A DNA stretch of 27,211 bases, taken from JADFUS01 sp036653215 (GTDB lineage Bacteria; Bacteroidota; Bacteroidia; Bacteroidales; Rikenellaceae). The notes under the pieces are model-generated. The model did not search any database and was not told where the DNA came from. It saw only the letters and a program-made list of their open reading frames with translations. This document shows positions 1 through 6,537 of this stretch, piece after piece. The translations under genes were made by a program, and so were the position numbers. The stretch lies in assembly GCA_036653215.1 (NCBI GenBank), contig JAVVUK010000012.1, positions 1 to 27,211 on the forward strand, in the 5' to 3' direction. Positions within the stretch are counted from its first letter, which is position 1, and every line of letters starts with the position of its first letter.

Positions 1-70
1 AAACGTCTTTTCACACTCATCACTTTTGGTAAATTATTTTTTGTTTGAGGGACTGCCAAACACCTGAAAA

Positions 71-118
71 TTTCCCATATTTACACACGATCGTACATCT
101 GTACTCAAATATGGGAAA
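71..118. repeat. Perfect 12-bp inverted repeat
   Basis: Arms TTTCCCATATTT (71-82) and AAATATGGGAAA (107-118) are exactly complementary and separated by 24 nt. The spacer holds a smaller symmetric element, GTAC-ATCT-GTAC (93-104). Neither side has a good T-run, so it is not a clear intrinsic terminator. It could be a protein-binding site, a processing hairpin, or part of the 3' region of a gene left of the window. The remainder of 1-179 contains no gene I can support. Confidence 0.7.
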
Positions 119-124
119 ATGAAA

Positions 125-156
125 AAAGAGCCCTAAAAATTAATTTAGGACTCTTT
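125..156 (-). terminator. Intrinsic terminator of the rho operon
   Basis: A 13-position stem (125-137 with 144-156) closes a 6-nt loop. The one non-pair, C131/A150 on the plus strand, becomes a G-U wobble in minus-strand RNA, and a run of six U follows in that direction. This fits termination of the minus-strand unit that ends at 180. A T-rich stretch also follows on the plus side (157-170), so it may act in both directions. Confidence 0.8.
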
Positions 157-179
157 CTATTTTTATTTATTAAAAATTA

Positions 180-488
180 TTAAAAACGATCTTTACTCGG
201 ATTTCCATAAAAGGCGACAAATTTATCGGCAGCAACAGGATCTTTTGCCTCCTTATAAATATCGATATTATATCTTCGGATAGCTTTAACTATAAATTTA
301 AGCCGTTCTGACTCCCCTACTACCCCTTTATTTTCCTCCAAATACTCCAAAAGATCTAAATCATATATCTTTAATATTGCCGCTATGGCAACATCTTGAA
401 GACGTGATGTTGACTCTAATATGGAAATGTCATCACCATCATTAAAAGGTATATAATATCGTACTACATCTTTTACTCTATTTAACAT
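180..488 (-). CDS. Hypothetical protein, 102 aa, downstream of rho
   Basis: I do not recognise this protein. It is short, soluble-looking, mostly helical in character, with charged residues throughout, no signal peptide, no membrane segment and no metal-binding Cys/His cluster. Its start lies 9 nt after the rho stop on the same strand, and a good intrinsic terminator follows its stop, so it is very probably the last gene of a rho transcript. Acidic residues cluster near the N terminus (around residues 17-25) and basic residues in the middle (around 60-80). The tight placement argues that it is a real gene. A role connected to Rho is only a guess from position. Confidence 0.7.
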   Translation of the reverse strand: MLNRVKDVVRYYIPFNDGDDISILESTSRLQDVAIAAILKIYDLDLLEYLEENKGVVGESERLKFIVKAIRRYNIDIYKEAKDPVAADKFVAFYGNPSKDRF

Positions 489-497
489 AATTATTTG

Positions 498-2090
498 TTA
501 GTTCATGTTTTCGATTAATTTCTCATTTGTTTCATATTCAGACATCAGCTTTTGAACAAATTCTATTGCCTCAATAGGGTTACGTTCAGCCAAAAGTCGT
601 CTTAAAATCCATGTTCTCTTAAGCATTTCACTGTTAACAAGAAGATCTTCACGACGAGTACTTGACGCTGTTATGTCTACGGCAGGGAATATACGTTTAT
701 TTGCGATCTTTCTGTCTAACTGAAGCTCCATATTACCTGTACCTTTAAACTCCTCAAATATGACCTCATCCATCTTAGAACCAGTCTCTATAAGAGCTGT
801 AGCGATAATTGTAAGCGAACCTTTCTCTTCTGTTTTACGAGCAGCACCGAAAAAGCGTTTAGGCTTGTGTAGAGCGTTGGCATCTACCCCACCGGATAGA
901 ACCTTACCCGAAGCAGGTTGAACAGTGTTATATGCCCTTGCAAGACGTGTAATAGAGTCTAATAAGATGACTACATCGTGACCACACTCAACCATACGTT
1001 TTGCCTTATCAAGCACCATCTCGGCAACTTTGACATGACGTGTAGCCTGCTCATCGAATGTTGATGCTATAACTTCAGCATTTACACTTCGCTGCATATC
1101 GGTAACCTCCTCAGGACGTTCATCGATAAGTAGAACTATCATATATACCTCTGGGTTATTGTCTGCTATGGCGTTTGCTATTGATTTTAGCAACATGGTC
1201 TTACCTGTCTTAGGTTGCGCCACAATAAGAGCACGTTGACCTTTACCTATCGGTGCAAACATATCGATAACCCTATTTGAAGCGTTGTTATGCTTACCTC
1301 CTGTTAGATTAAATTTTTGGAATGGGAATACTGGTGTTAAATACTCAAACATAACCCTATCTCGTGTTGCTTCAGGCTCCAGTCCATTGATAGATATTAC
1401 ACGAATTAGAGGGAAATATTTCTCTCCATCTTTCTGAGGACGTATCTCTCCTTCAACGACATCGCCTTGTTTCATACCGTGGAAACGGATTTGTGAAGGC
1501 GACACATAAACGTCGTCCGGCGAGTTAAGATAGTTGTAGTCTGATGATCTTAGAAAGCCGTATCCATCGGCCATAACCTCTAAAACACCCTCACAAGTGA
1601 TTGTTGTAAAAAATTCATCACTCTTCTTTACCTCTTCAGTAGGGGCATCTCCCACAGGAGCTGCAGAAGTAGCAGTATTGCCATTTCGTCTATCTTGTCT
1701 AACATCACGATCTCTTCTTGGTCCTCGTTCGTTATTGTTATGACGTTGTTCTTGAACCCTTCTTACAAAAGGCTCAGGAGACTTAATGACATTTTCTTTT
1801 ACAACTATCTTTTCCTCTATAATAGGCTTAACAAAAGCCTCAGTAGAAGGAACATTAGGGACAACTTCAACACGTGGCTTTAGGCTTTCACGTTTAACAG
1901 TGATGCGTCCACGACTTTTCTTAACTACAATTTCCGGAGCTGGATTATCCTCCTGCTTTGGAGTAGATGCGATAATTTTTTCAATAAGATCCGCTTTATT
2001 AAAAACGGTAGGTTTTTCAACACCAAGTTGTTTTGCTATCGTCCTTAACTCAACAATAGTCTTTTTATCCAATACAGATATTTCGTGCAT
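498..2090 (-). CDS. rho: Transcription termination factor Rho
   Basis: Rho is the hexameric RNA-dependent ATPase that ends transcripts. From the chosen ATG the protein has 530 residues, about 110 more than E. coli Rho. Order: Rho_N helical domain (about 5-40), a low-complexity insert rich in Arg, Asn, Asp and Pro (about 45-160), the OB-fold RNA-binding domain (about 163-235, with DGYGFLRS), then the ATPase core. In the core I see the P-loop QPKTGKT (292-298), Walker B VVILLD (373-378), Q-loop LSGGVD (398-403) and R-loop EFKGTGN (447-453). An in-frame ATG exists 48 nt upstream (2138), but MHEISVLDKK is the normal N terminus of the family, so 2090 is preferred. Long N-terminal inserts are usual in Bacteroidota Rho. 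It is divergent from kdsB. Confidence 0.97.
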   Translation of the reverse strand: MHEISVLDKKTIVELRTIAKQLGVEKPTVFNKADLIEKIIASTPKQEDNPAPEIVVKKSRGRITVKRESLKPRVEVVPNVPSTEAFVKPIIEEKIVVKENVIKSPEPFVRRVQEQRHNNNERGPRRDRDVRQDRRNGNTATSAAPVGDAPTEEVKKSDEFFTTITCEGVLEVMADGYGFLRSSDYNYLNSPDDVYVSPSQIRFHGMKQGDVVEGEIRPQKDGEKYFPLIRVISINGLEPEATRDRVMFEYLTPVFPFQKFNLTGGKHNNASNRVIDMFAPIGKGQRALIVAQPKTGKTMLLKSIANAIADNNPEVYMIVLLIDERPEEVTDMQRSVNAEVIASTFDEQATRHVKVAEMVLDKAKRMVECGHDVVILLDSITRLARAYNTVQPASGKVLSGGVDANALHKPKRFFGAARKTEEKGSLTIIATALIETGSKMDEVIFEEFKGTGNMELQLDRKIANKRIFPAVDITASSTRREDLLVNSEMLKRTWILRRLLAERNPIEAIEFVQKLMSEYETNEKLIENMN

Positions 2091-2199
2091 ATTAAAATTT
2101 GAATAATTCTTTTGATTTGGAGATGCGAAATGCAACATCTAAGACTTAAAAAATGTTTAAATTCCCTTTAATAGCAATTCAAACAGTTTCTTAACCTTG

Positions 2200-2229
2200 C
2201 AAAGATAATACCTTATTTTAATAATCAAA
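2200..2229 (-). promoter_or_regulatory. Bacteroidota-type promoter of rho
   Basis: On the minus strand the sequence reads TTTG (2229-2226), an 18-nt spacer, then TATCTTTG (2207-2200), which fits the Bacteroidota primary sigma consensus TTTG / TAnnTTTG. The expected transcription start is near 2194. That leaves a leader of about 100 nt before the rho ATG at 2090. Confidence 0.75.
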
Positions 2230-2240
2230 AAAAAATTGTG

Positions 2241-2248
2241 TATATTTG
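2241..2248 (+). promoter_or_regulatory. Promoter -7 box of kdsB
   Basis: TATATTTG matches TAnnTTTG and lies 20 nt before the preferred kdsB ATG at 2269. No matching TTTG is seen at the expected -33 position, so this is a -7 box only. It decides the start choice, because a longer reading frame beginning at 2236 would start upstream of the predicted transcript. Confidence 0.6.
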
Positions 2249-2268
2249 TACCACTTATTAAAGTATAT

Positions 2269-3024
2269 ATGGAAAAATTTTTAGCTCTAATCCCATCTCG
2301 TTATGGGTCATCTCGATTTGAAGGAAAGCCATTAGTCGATATTTTCGGACTTCCTATGGTTGTAAGAGTATACAAACAAGCCTCTCAAATATTTGATAAC
2401 GTGTATATTGCAACAGATGACAAGAGAATAGAAAAGGTAGCAATACAATACGGATGTAACGTTATTATGACCTCTACTTCTCACCGTAATGGCACAGATC
2501 GTTGTCGTGAAGCATTAGAAAAAATAGAACAACAAAAAGGCGAAAAATTTGATGTTGTAGTAAATATTCAAGGTGACGAACCTTTCATAAATCCTCAACA
2601 ATTAGAACAAATTAAAGATTGTTTCTTAGATAAAAAGACCGATATTGCCACTTTAGTAAAGCCTTTTGAGGCAGATGAGGATATTTTCAACCCTAACTCA
2701 CCCAAAGTAACACTTTCAAATAAGATGTTTGCACTATATTTCAGTCGTAGCGCAATACCGTTTATTAGAGGCTCGGAAAAAGATAAATGGCAAGCTGAAC
2801 ACCAATTTTATAAACATATAGGTCTATATGCTTATAGGACAGATGTTTTGAGAGAGATAACAGAACTTCAAATGGGTGATTTGGAAAAATGTGAATCCTT
2901 AGAACAACTCCGTTGGTTAGAAAATGGATATAGGATAAAGTGTTCAATAACAACCCATAAGACATACGCCATAGACACCCCTGAAGATCTAAAAATGGTA
3001 TTAGAGGCTATGAAAAATGTTTAA
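2269..3024 (+). CDS. kdsB: 3-deoxy-manno-octulosonate cytidylyltransferase
   Basis: KdsB activates Kdo as CMP-Kdo (from CTP) for the inner core of lipopolysaccharide; it is cytosolic. The protein has 251 residues, the usual length. The nucleotide-binding N terminus IPSRYGSSRFEGKPL (8-22), SHRNGTDR (71-78), NIQGDEP (99-105) and ESLEQLRWLENG (209-220) are all characteristic of the family. The ATG at 2269 is chosen over an in-frame ATG at 2236 because homologues begin just before the IPSR motif and a promoter box sits at 2241-2248. The 3' end overlaps the acyl-CoA reductase gene by 8 nt, suggesting translational coupling. The gene implies an LPS-producing Gram-negative cell, consistent with the MsbA/OstA cluster elsewhere in the window. 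Confidence 0.96.
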   Translation: MEKFLALIPSRYGSSRFEGKPLVDIFGLPMVVRVYKQASQIFDNVYIATDDKRIEKVAIQYGCNVIMTSTSHRNGTDRCREALEKIEQQKGEKFDVVVNIQGDEPFINPQQLEQIKDCFLDKKTDIATLVKPFEADEDIFNPNSPKVTLSNKMFALYFSRSAIPFIRGSEKDKWQAEHQFYKHIGLYAYRTDVLREITELQMGDLEKCESLEQLRWLENGYRIKCSITTHKTYAIDTPEDLKMVLEAMKNV

Positions 3025-3991
3025 CATAGAACCAATCATACTCCTTAACAAGGCTTTTAAACAAGGCGTACCACAAGATGTAATAAACCAAGCAATAGAA
3101 GATAACACTTGGTTTACTAAAGACAACATCCGTTTTGCCATAAACGCCATAAGCTCAGAAATGCTCGATAGGGAGAAGTTAAATGTGTGGATTGGCAAAT
3201 ACTCCAACAAGGGGCTTAAAGGCAAGAGAATAGCCTTAATAATGGCAGGAAACATACCTCTCGTTGGTATATTCGATCTTTTGTGCGTAATAATCCTAAA
3301 CGGCATCCCTATTGTAAAGTTTTCATCAAAAGATAAAGCACTCATGGGATGGGTTGTAAAGGTATTACAAGAGAACGGCGTTGAGATAGAAACTCTTAAT
3401 GACAACTCAAAGATTGACGTTGTTATAGCAACGGGCAGCGACAGCAGCAACCTTATATTTAAACAAAAATACGGCTCTCTACCTCTTCTTACACGTGGCT
3501 CACGTACCTCAATTGCGATAATACCAAATCCTTTAACACAACAAGAGGCAGTGGGGTTGTGGATAGATGTTTTTCAATATTTCGGACTTGGGTGTCGTAA
3601 CGTATCTCATCTATTGATAAAACGAGGTGTCTCGATAAATAGCATAGCAGAACATTGGCTCGGTAAAACCATTAACAATCAACATTTTACAAACAGCTAC
3701 ACACAAAAGAAAGCCATTATGAGCATCACCAACGCTCCTTTTATAGATTGTGGATGTTTCTTATTTAGGGAGTCTAATATTTTAGACGCTTCAATGGGCG
3801 AGATTACATATAGCTATTATGAAAACGAAAAGGAGAAAAATGAGTTTTTATCTAATCATAAAGATGAGCTTCAATGTATTGTAGCAGAAGAGCATATACC
3901 CTTTGGAGCAGCACAACGCCCAACACTTAACGATTGGGCAGACGGCATAGACACTATCAAATTTTTAATGAGCTTTGTCGATAGGGCATAG
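3017..3991 (+). CDS. LuxC-type acyl-CoA reductase
   Basis: This 324-residue protein resembles the acyl-CoA reductase (LuxC) branch of the aldehyde dehydrogenase superfamily, which reduces activated acyl groups to aldehydes with NAD(P)H. Visible features are a nucleotide-binding-like region with AGNIPLVGIFDLL (77-89) and a KFSSKD turn (101-106), a Gly/Ser-rich ATGSDSSN (138-145), and a candidate catalytic cysteine C193 in the segment FGLGCRN (189-195). It is shorter than Vibrio LuxC (about 480) but of the size of Bacteroidota homologues. It starts inside the last codons of kdsB (8-nt overlap), so both are probably one transcript. Its last 27 nt overlap the 3' end of the convergent transporter gene. 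The acyl substrate is unknown. No lux partner genes and no ferredoxin gene are adjacent. Confidence 0.8.
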   Translation: MFNIEPIILLNKAFKQGVPQDVINQAIEDNTWFTKDNIRFAINAISSEMLDREKLNVWIGKYSNKGLKGKRIALIMAGNIPLVGIFDLLCVIILNGIPIVKFSSKDKALMGWVVKVLQENGVEIETLNDNSKIDVVIATGSDSSNLIFKQKYGSLPLLTRGSRTSIAIIPNPLTQQEAVGLWIDVFQYFGLGCRNVSHLLIKRGVSINSIAEHWLGKTINNQHFTNSYTQKKAIMSITNAPFIDCGCFLFRESNILDASMGEITYSYYENEKEKNEFLSNHKDELQCIVAEEHIPFGAAQRPTLNDWADGIDTIKFLMSFVDRA

Positions 3992-4876
3992 CAACTCACA
4001 TTCGGCATCAAAAGGTTCTATCTCTATTGTGGTATGGTCAACATCGTGTTTTTTCAAGACTTCACGCACCTCTTTCACAACACCATAGGCATCGGTAAGA
4101 GATGTTATGTTTTCATCGGCAACCACCATCACGCTGCCTATATTATATTCACTATCTAAAGACCAAAGATGTACGTCTCCAACCTTTGCAACACCTTTAA
4201 TTAAAGAAATTTCTTTTTTTATCTTTGGGATATCGATCCCAAAAGGAACTTCTTGTAATATAACCCTTATCGAACTATTTAGGTTATGGTAAATGTTATA
4301 TAGTATATATATTGAAATTGCGATGGATAGGAATGAGTCTAATTTTGGTATTTCCACAAACATCATAACCACACTTGCTATTAAAACAGCAACCAATCCT
4401 AAAACATCTTCTAAAAAATGAAGCGCCACTACCCTTTCATTAAGACTATTGCTTTTGCGTGAACGTAGAAAGACAAATCCATTGACCGCAACACCAAATA
4501 TTGCCAGCCAAAACATACCTGCCGCCTCCACTTCTTGAGGATTTATAAGTCTATTTACACTTTCATAGATAACTATGAGAGAACCAACAAGAAGAATAAG
4601 CGAATTTATGATAGCTCCTAAAAGAGAGAACCGTTTAAATCCATATGAGTATTTTTGTGTTGTATTACGCTTAGACACCTTTTCGAGATACCACGCAAGA
4701 GCCAAAGAGAGGCTATCCCCAAAGTCATGCAAAGCATCTGATAATATAGCTATACTGTTTGTAAGGAGCCCTCCGACAAGCTCTATTACAGCAAACAACA
4801 AGTTCATAAAGAAAGCTACCGCTATATTCTTTGTGGTGTGATTATGAGTATGATTGTGGGTATGTTGGTGAGCCAT
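3965..4876 (-). CDS. Cation diffusion facilitator (Zn2+-type efflux)
   Basis: CDF proteins export divalent metal ions across the inner membrane in exchange for protons, as dimers. From the ATG at 4876 the protein has 303 residues with six predicted membrane segments (about 17-200) and a cytoplasmic C-terminal domain (about 205-295). The N terminus is His-rich (five His in residues 3-13). The metal site reads H50xxxD54 in segment 2 (SDALHDFGD) and H153xxxD157 in segment 5 (HFLED). This HD-HD signature is associated with zinc preference in the family. An in-frame ATG at 4966 would add 30 residues lacking family similarity, so 4876 is chosen. A weak minus-strand -7-like box, TATCTTTA, lies at 4894-4901. 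It converges on the acyl-CoA reductase with a 27-nt overlap. Confidence 0.92.
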   Translation of the reverse strand: MAHQHTHNHTHNHTTKNIAVAFFMNLLFAVIELVGGLLTNSIAILSDALHDFGDSLSLALAWYLEKVSKRNTTQKYSYGFKRFSLLGAIINSLILLVGSLIVIYESVNRLINPQEVEAAGMFWLAIFGVAVNGFVFLRSRKSNSLNERVVALHFLEDVLGLVAVLIASVVMMFVEIPKLDSFLSIAISIYILYNIYHNLNSSIRVILQEVPFGIDIPKIKKEISLIKGVAKVGDVHLWSLDSEYNIGSVMVVADENITSLTDAYGVVKEVREVLKKHDVDHTTIEIEPFDAECELLCPIDKAH

Positions 4877-4909
4877 AAGATTATAAATTTCTGTAAAGAT
4901 ATAAATATA

Positions 4910-4940
4910 TTTGTTTCTATTAAATAAATATTTATCTTTG
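4910..4940 (+). promoter_or_regulatory. Promoter of rpsP-rimM-coaD
   Basis: TTTG (4910-4913), 19-nt spacer, TATCTTTG (4933-4940): a full match to the Bacteroidota TTTG / TAnnTTTG promoter with ideal spacing. The predicted start is near 4945-4947, about 48 nt before the rpsP ATG. A second -7-like box, TATATTTG, at 4906-4913 overlaps the -33 element. Confidence 0.8.
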
Positions 4941-4944
4941 CACG

Positions 4945-4964
4945 GTCTATTTAGAATAATAGAC
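4945..4964 (+). promoter_or_regulatory. 5' leader hairpin of rpsP mRNA
   Basis: GTCTATT (4945-4951) pairs perfectly with AATAGAC (4958-4964) around a 6-nt loop. It starts at the predicted first transcribed bases, so the rpsP mRNA would begin with a stem-loop. No T-run follows, so it is not a terminator. It could stabilise the 5' end or serve in ribosomal-protein feedback; neither is shown by the sequence. Confidence 0.5.
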
Positions 4965-4993
4965 AAGCATTCACTAACTTAAAAAAATTAAAA

Positions 4994-5533
4994 ATGCCCG
5001 TAAAAATTAGATTGGCACGTCACGGTAAAAAGAATTATCCTTTTTATCTTATCGTAGCCGCAGACAGCAGATCACCACGTGATGGTAAATTTATTGAGAA
5101 GATTGGTACTTACAATCCTAACACTAATCCTGCTACCGTTGAGTTATCTATCGACAAAGCCCTTACTTGGCTTGGCAATGGTGCTCAACCAACAGACACT
5201 TGTCGCACTATCCTTTCAAGAGCTGGTGTGATGATGAAAAAACACCTTCTTGGTGGTGTCAAAAAAGGAGCTTTCACAGCTGAAGAAGCTGAAGTACGCT
5301 TTGAAAAATGGCTTCAAGAAAAGCAAAAGCAAAATTCTGCCGTTGCTTCAAAATTAGCAAAAGACATATCTACTGACAAAGAAGCTCGTCTTGCTGCTGA
5401 AATGAAGGTTAACGCTGCAAAAGCTGCTGCCATAGCTGCAAAAAATGCTCAAGCAAACGCAATTGAAGAATCTGAAGCACCTGCTGAAGTGATCGATCAA
5501 GAAGCTGCTGCTGATCAAGCATCTGTTCAATAA
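4994..5533 (+). CDS. rpsP: 30S ribosomal protein S16, with long C-terminal tail
   Basis: S16 is a small-subunit assembly protein. Residues 1 to about 85 are a normal S16 domain (MPVKIRLARHGKKNYPFYLI at the start, then the SPRDGKFIEKIGTYNP segment). The protein continues to 179 residues, about twice the usual length, with a Lys/Glu/Ala-rich tail that ends in an acidic, Ala-rich stretch. Extended S16 tails are typical of Bacteroidota. The start follows an A-rich stretch (4980-4993) with no Shine-Dalgarno sequence, as is usual in this phylum. rimM begins 18 nt downstream, the common rpsP-rimM pairing. The strong promoter and leader hairpin precede it. Confidence 0.97.
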   Translation: MPVKIRLARHGKKNYPFYLIVAADSRSPRDGKFIEKIGTYNPNTNPATVELSIDKALTWLGNGAQPTDTCRTILSRAGVMMKKHLLGGVKKGAFTAEEAEVRFEKWLQEKQKQNSAVASKLAKDISTDKEARLAAEMKVNAAKAAAIAAKNAQANAIEESEAPAEVIDQEAAADQASVQ

Positions 5534-5551
5534 GCTTTAGCTCAACTTATC

Positions 5552-6070
5552 ATGAAAACCGTGTCGGTTAAAATAGCCAAAGCTGTAAAGACTTTTGGAC
5601 TTAATGGTGAGGTTATTCTTCGACTTTATGACACATTTCCTGATGAGGTAAATAAAAAGGAACCGATATTCGCTATTATTAACGGATTAACGGTTCCTTT
5701 ATTTTTGTCTTTTTTTGAACGTCGAGGAAACACCAAAGCTATTGCTATATTTGACGATATAGACTCTGAATACCGTGCTTTAGAACTCATAGGAAGCGAA
5801 TTTGTAGCCTTTGAGACCGAAGAGGACGACAATGACGATGAGCTATATTTCGAAAACATAGTAGGATATTCATTTACAGATACAAAAACAGGAACAGAAG
5901 GGGTTATAACAGAGTTTATAGATAATGACCTAAACCCTCTCTTTGGTGCCGAGATAAAAGGAAACCATATATATATACCTGCTTCAGACGATATTATTGA
6001 GGAGGTAGACCAAGAAACAAAAAAAATAATGTTCTCTCTTCCTGAGGGGCTTTTAGAACTATATCTATGA
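5552..6070 (+). CDS. rimM: Ribosome maturation factor RimM
   Basis: RimM binds the 30S subunit and S19 and helps mature the 3' domain of 16S rRNA. The 172-residue length is normal. The N-terminal beta-barrel domain begins with IAKAVKTFGLNGEVILRLYD (8-27), the family's GxxGEV region. The C-terminal PRC-barrel domain holds the NPLFGAEI and IYIPASDDII segments and finishes with the characteristic LPEGLLELYL. A very acidic stretch (about 89-98) lies at the domain junction. Its stop overlaps the coaD start in an ATGA (6067-6070), so the two are translationally coupled. Confidence 0.95.
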   Translation: MKTVSVKIAKAVKTFGLNGEVILRLYDTFPDEVNKKEPIFAIINGLTVPLFLSFFERRGNTKAIAIFDDIDSEYRALELIGSEFVAFETEEDDNDDELYFENIVGYSFTDTKTGTEGVITEFIDNDLNPLFGAEIKGNHIYIPASDDIIEEVDQETKKIMFSLPEGLLELYL

Positions 6071-6537
6071 TACCAAAACGTGCTGTATATGCGGGTTCAT
6101 TCGACCCTTTCACAATAGGGCACTACTCTATTGTTGAAAAATCATTGTTGCTTTTTGATGAGGTTGTAATCGCAATAGGGGTTAACATCAACAAAAAAGA
6201 ATTTATGTCAATCGAAGATCGAGTAGCTTCGATAAAAGAGCTATTTGCCTCTGAGTCAAGAGTAAAAGTAACATCTTACGATAGTTTGACAACTACATTT
6301 TGCCGAGATAACAACATTCGTTTTATTGTTCGTGGTGTTAGAGACATAGATGATTATATATACGAACACCGCATCGCCAGTGTCAACAAAACGCTTGATA
6401 ATTCGATAGAGACAGTGCTTTTATTCTCAAAACAAGAATATGACGACATATCGTCAAGCACCGTGAGGGAGATTTTCGCTCATAAAGGCGACATCACAAA
6501 ATTCATCCCTGCCACAATCTTAAAATACCTCAAATAG
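6067..6537 (+). CDS. coaD: Phosphopantetheine adenylyltransferase
   Basis: CoaD transfers AMP from ATP to 4'-phosphopantetheine, giving dephospho-CoA, the penultimate step of coenzyme A synthesis. The protein has 156 residues, the usual length. Motifs: AVYAGSFDPFTIGH (6-19) with the nucleotidyltransferase TxGH at 16-19, RGVRD (89-93), and SSSTVRE (129-135). It is the third gene of the rpsP-rimM-coaD unit. Its 3' end overlaps the convergent radical SAM gene by 8 nt and no intrinsic terminator is present at the stop. A terminator-like hairpin lies about 715 nt further on the plus strand (7252-7282). Confidence 0.96.
   Translation: MIPKRAVYAGSFDPFTIGHYSIVEKSLLLFDEVVIAIGVNINKKEFMSIEDRVASIKELFASESRVKVTSYDSLTTTFCRDNNIRFIVRGVRDIDDYIYEHRIASVNKTLDNSIETVLLFSKQEYDDISSSTVREIFAHKGDITKFIPATILKYLK

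Noticed and set aside
1..48. Possible last 15 codons of a plus-strand gene from left of the window
   Set aside because: An open frame this short with a stop at 46-48 cannot be told from chance.
2091..2138. In-frame 16-residue extension upstream of the rho start
   Set aside because: The family N terminus begins at MHEISVLDKK, and the extra residues show no family similarity.
2236..2268. Extended kdsB start at 2236
   Set aside because: It would start inside or before the likely promoter box 2241-2248, and homologues start at 2269.
3772..3787. Small hairpin in the acyl-CoA reductase gene as a terminator for the convergent CDF transcript
   Set aside because: Only 6 bp and no T-run on the minus side.
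4877..4966. Thirty-residue N-terminal extension of the CDF transporter
   Set aside because: It reaches back over the rpsP promoter and has no CDF-like features; the His-rich start at 4876 is typical.
5656..5700. Ten-bp inverted repeat followed by T-rich sequence inside rimM
   Set aside because: The 25-nt loop makes a 10-bp match likely by chance, and rimM must be read through to reach coaD.
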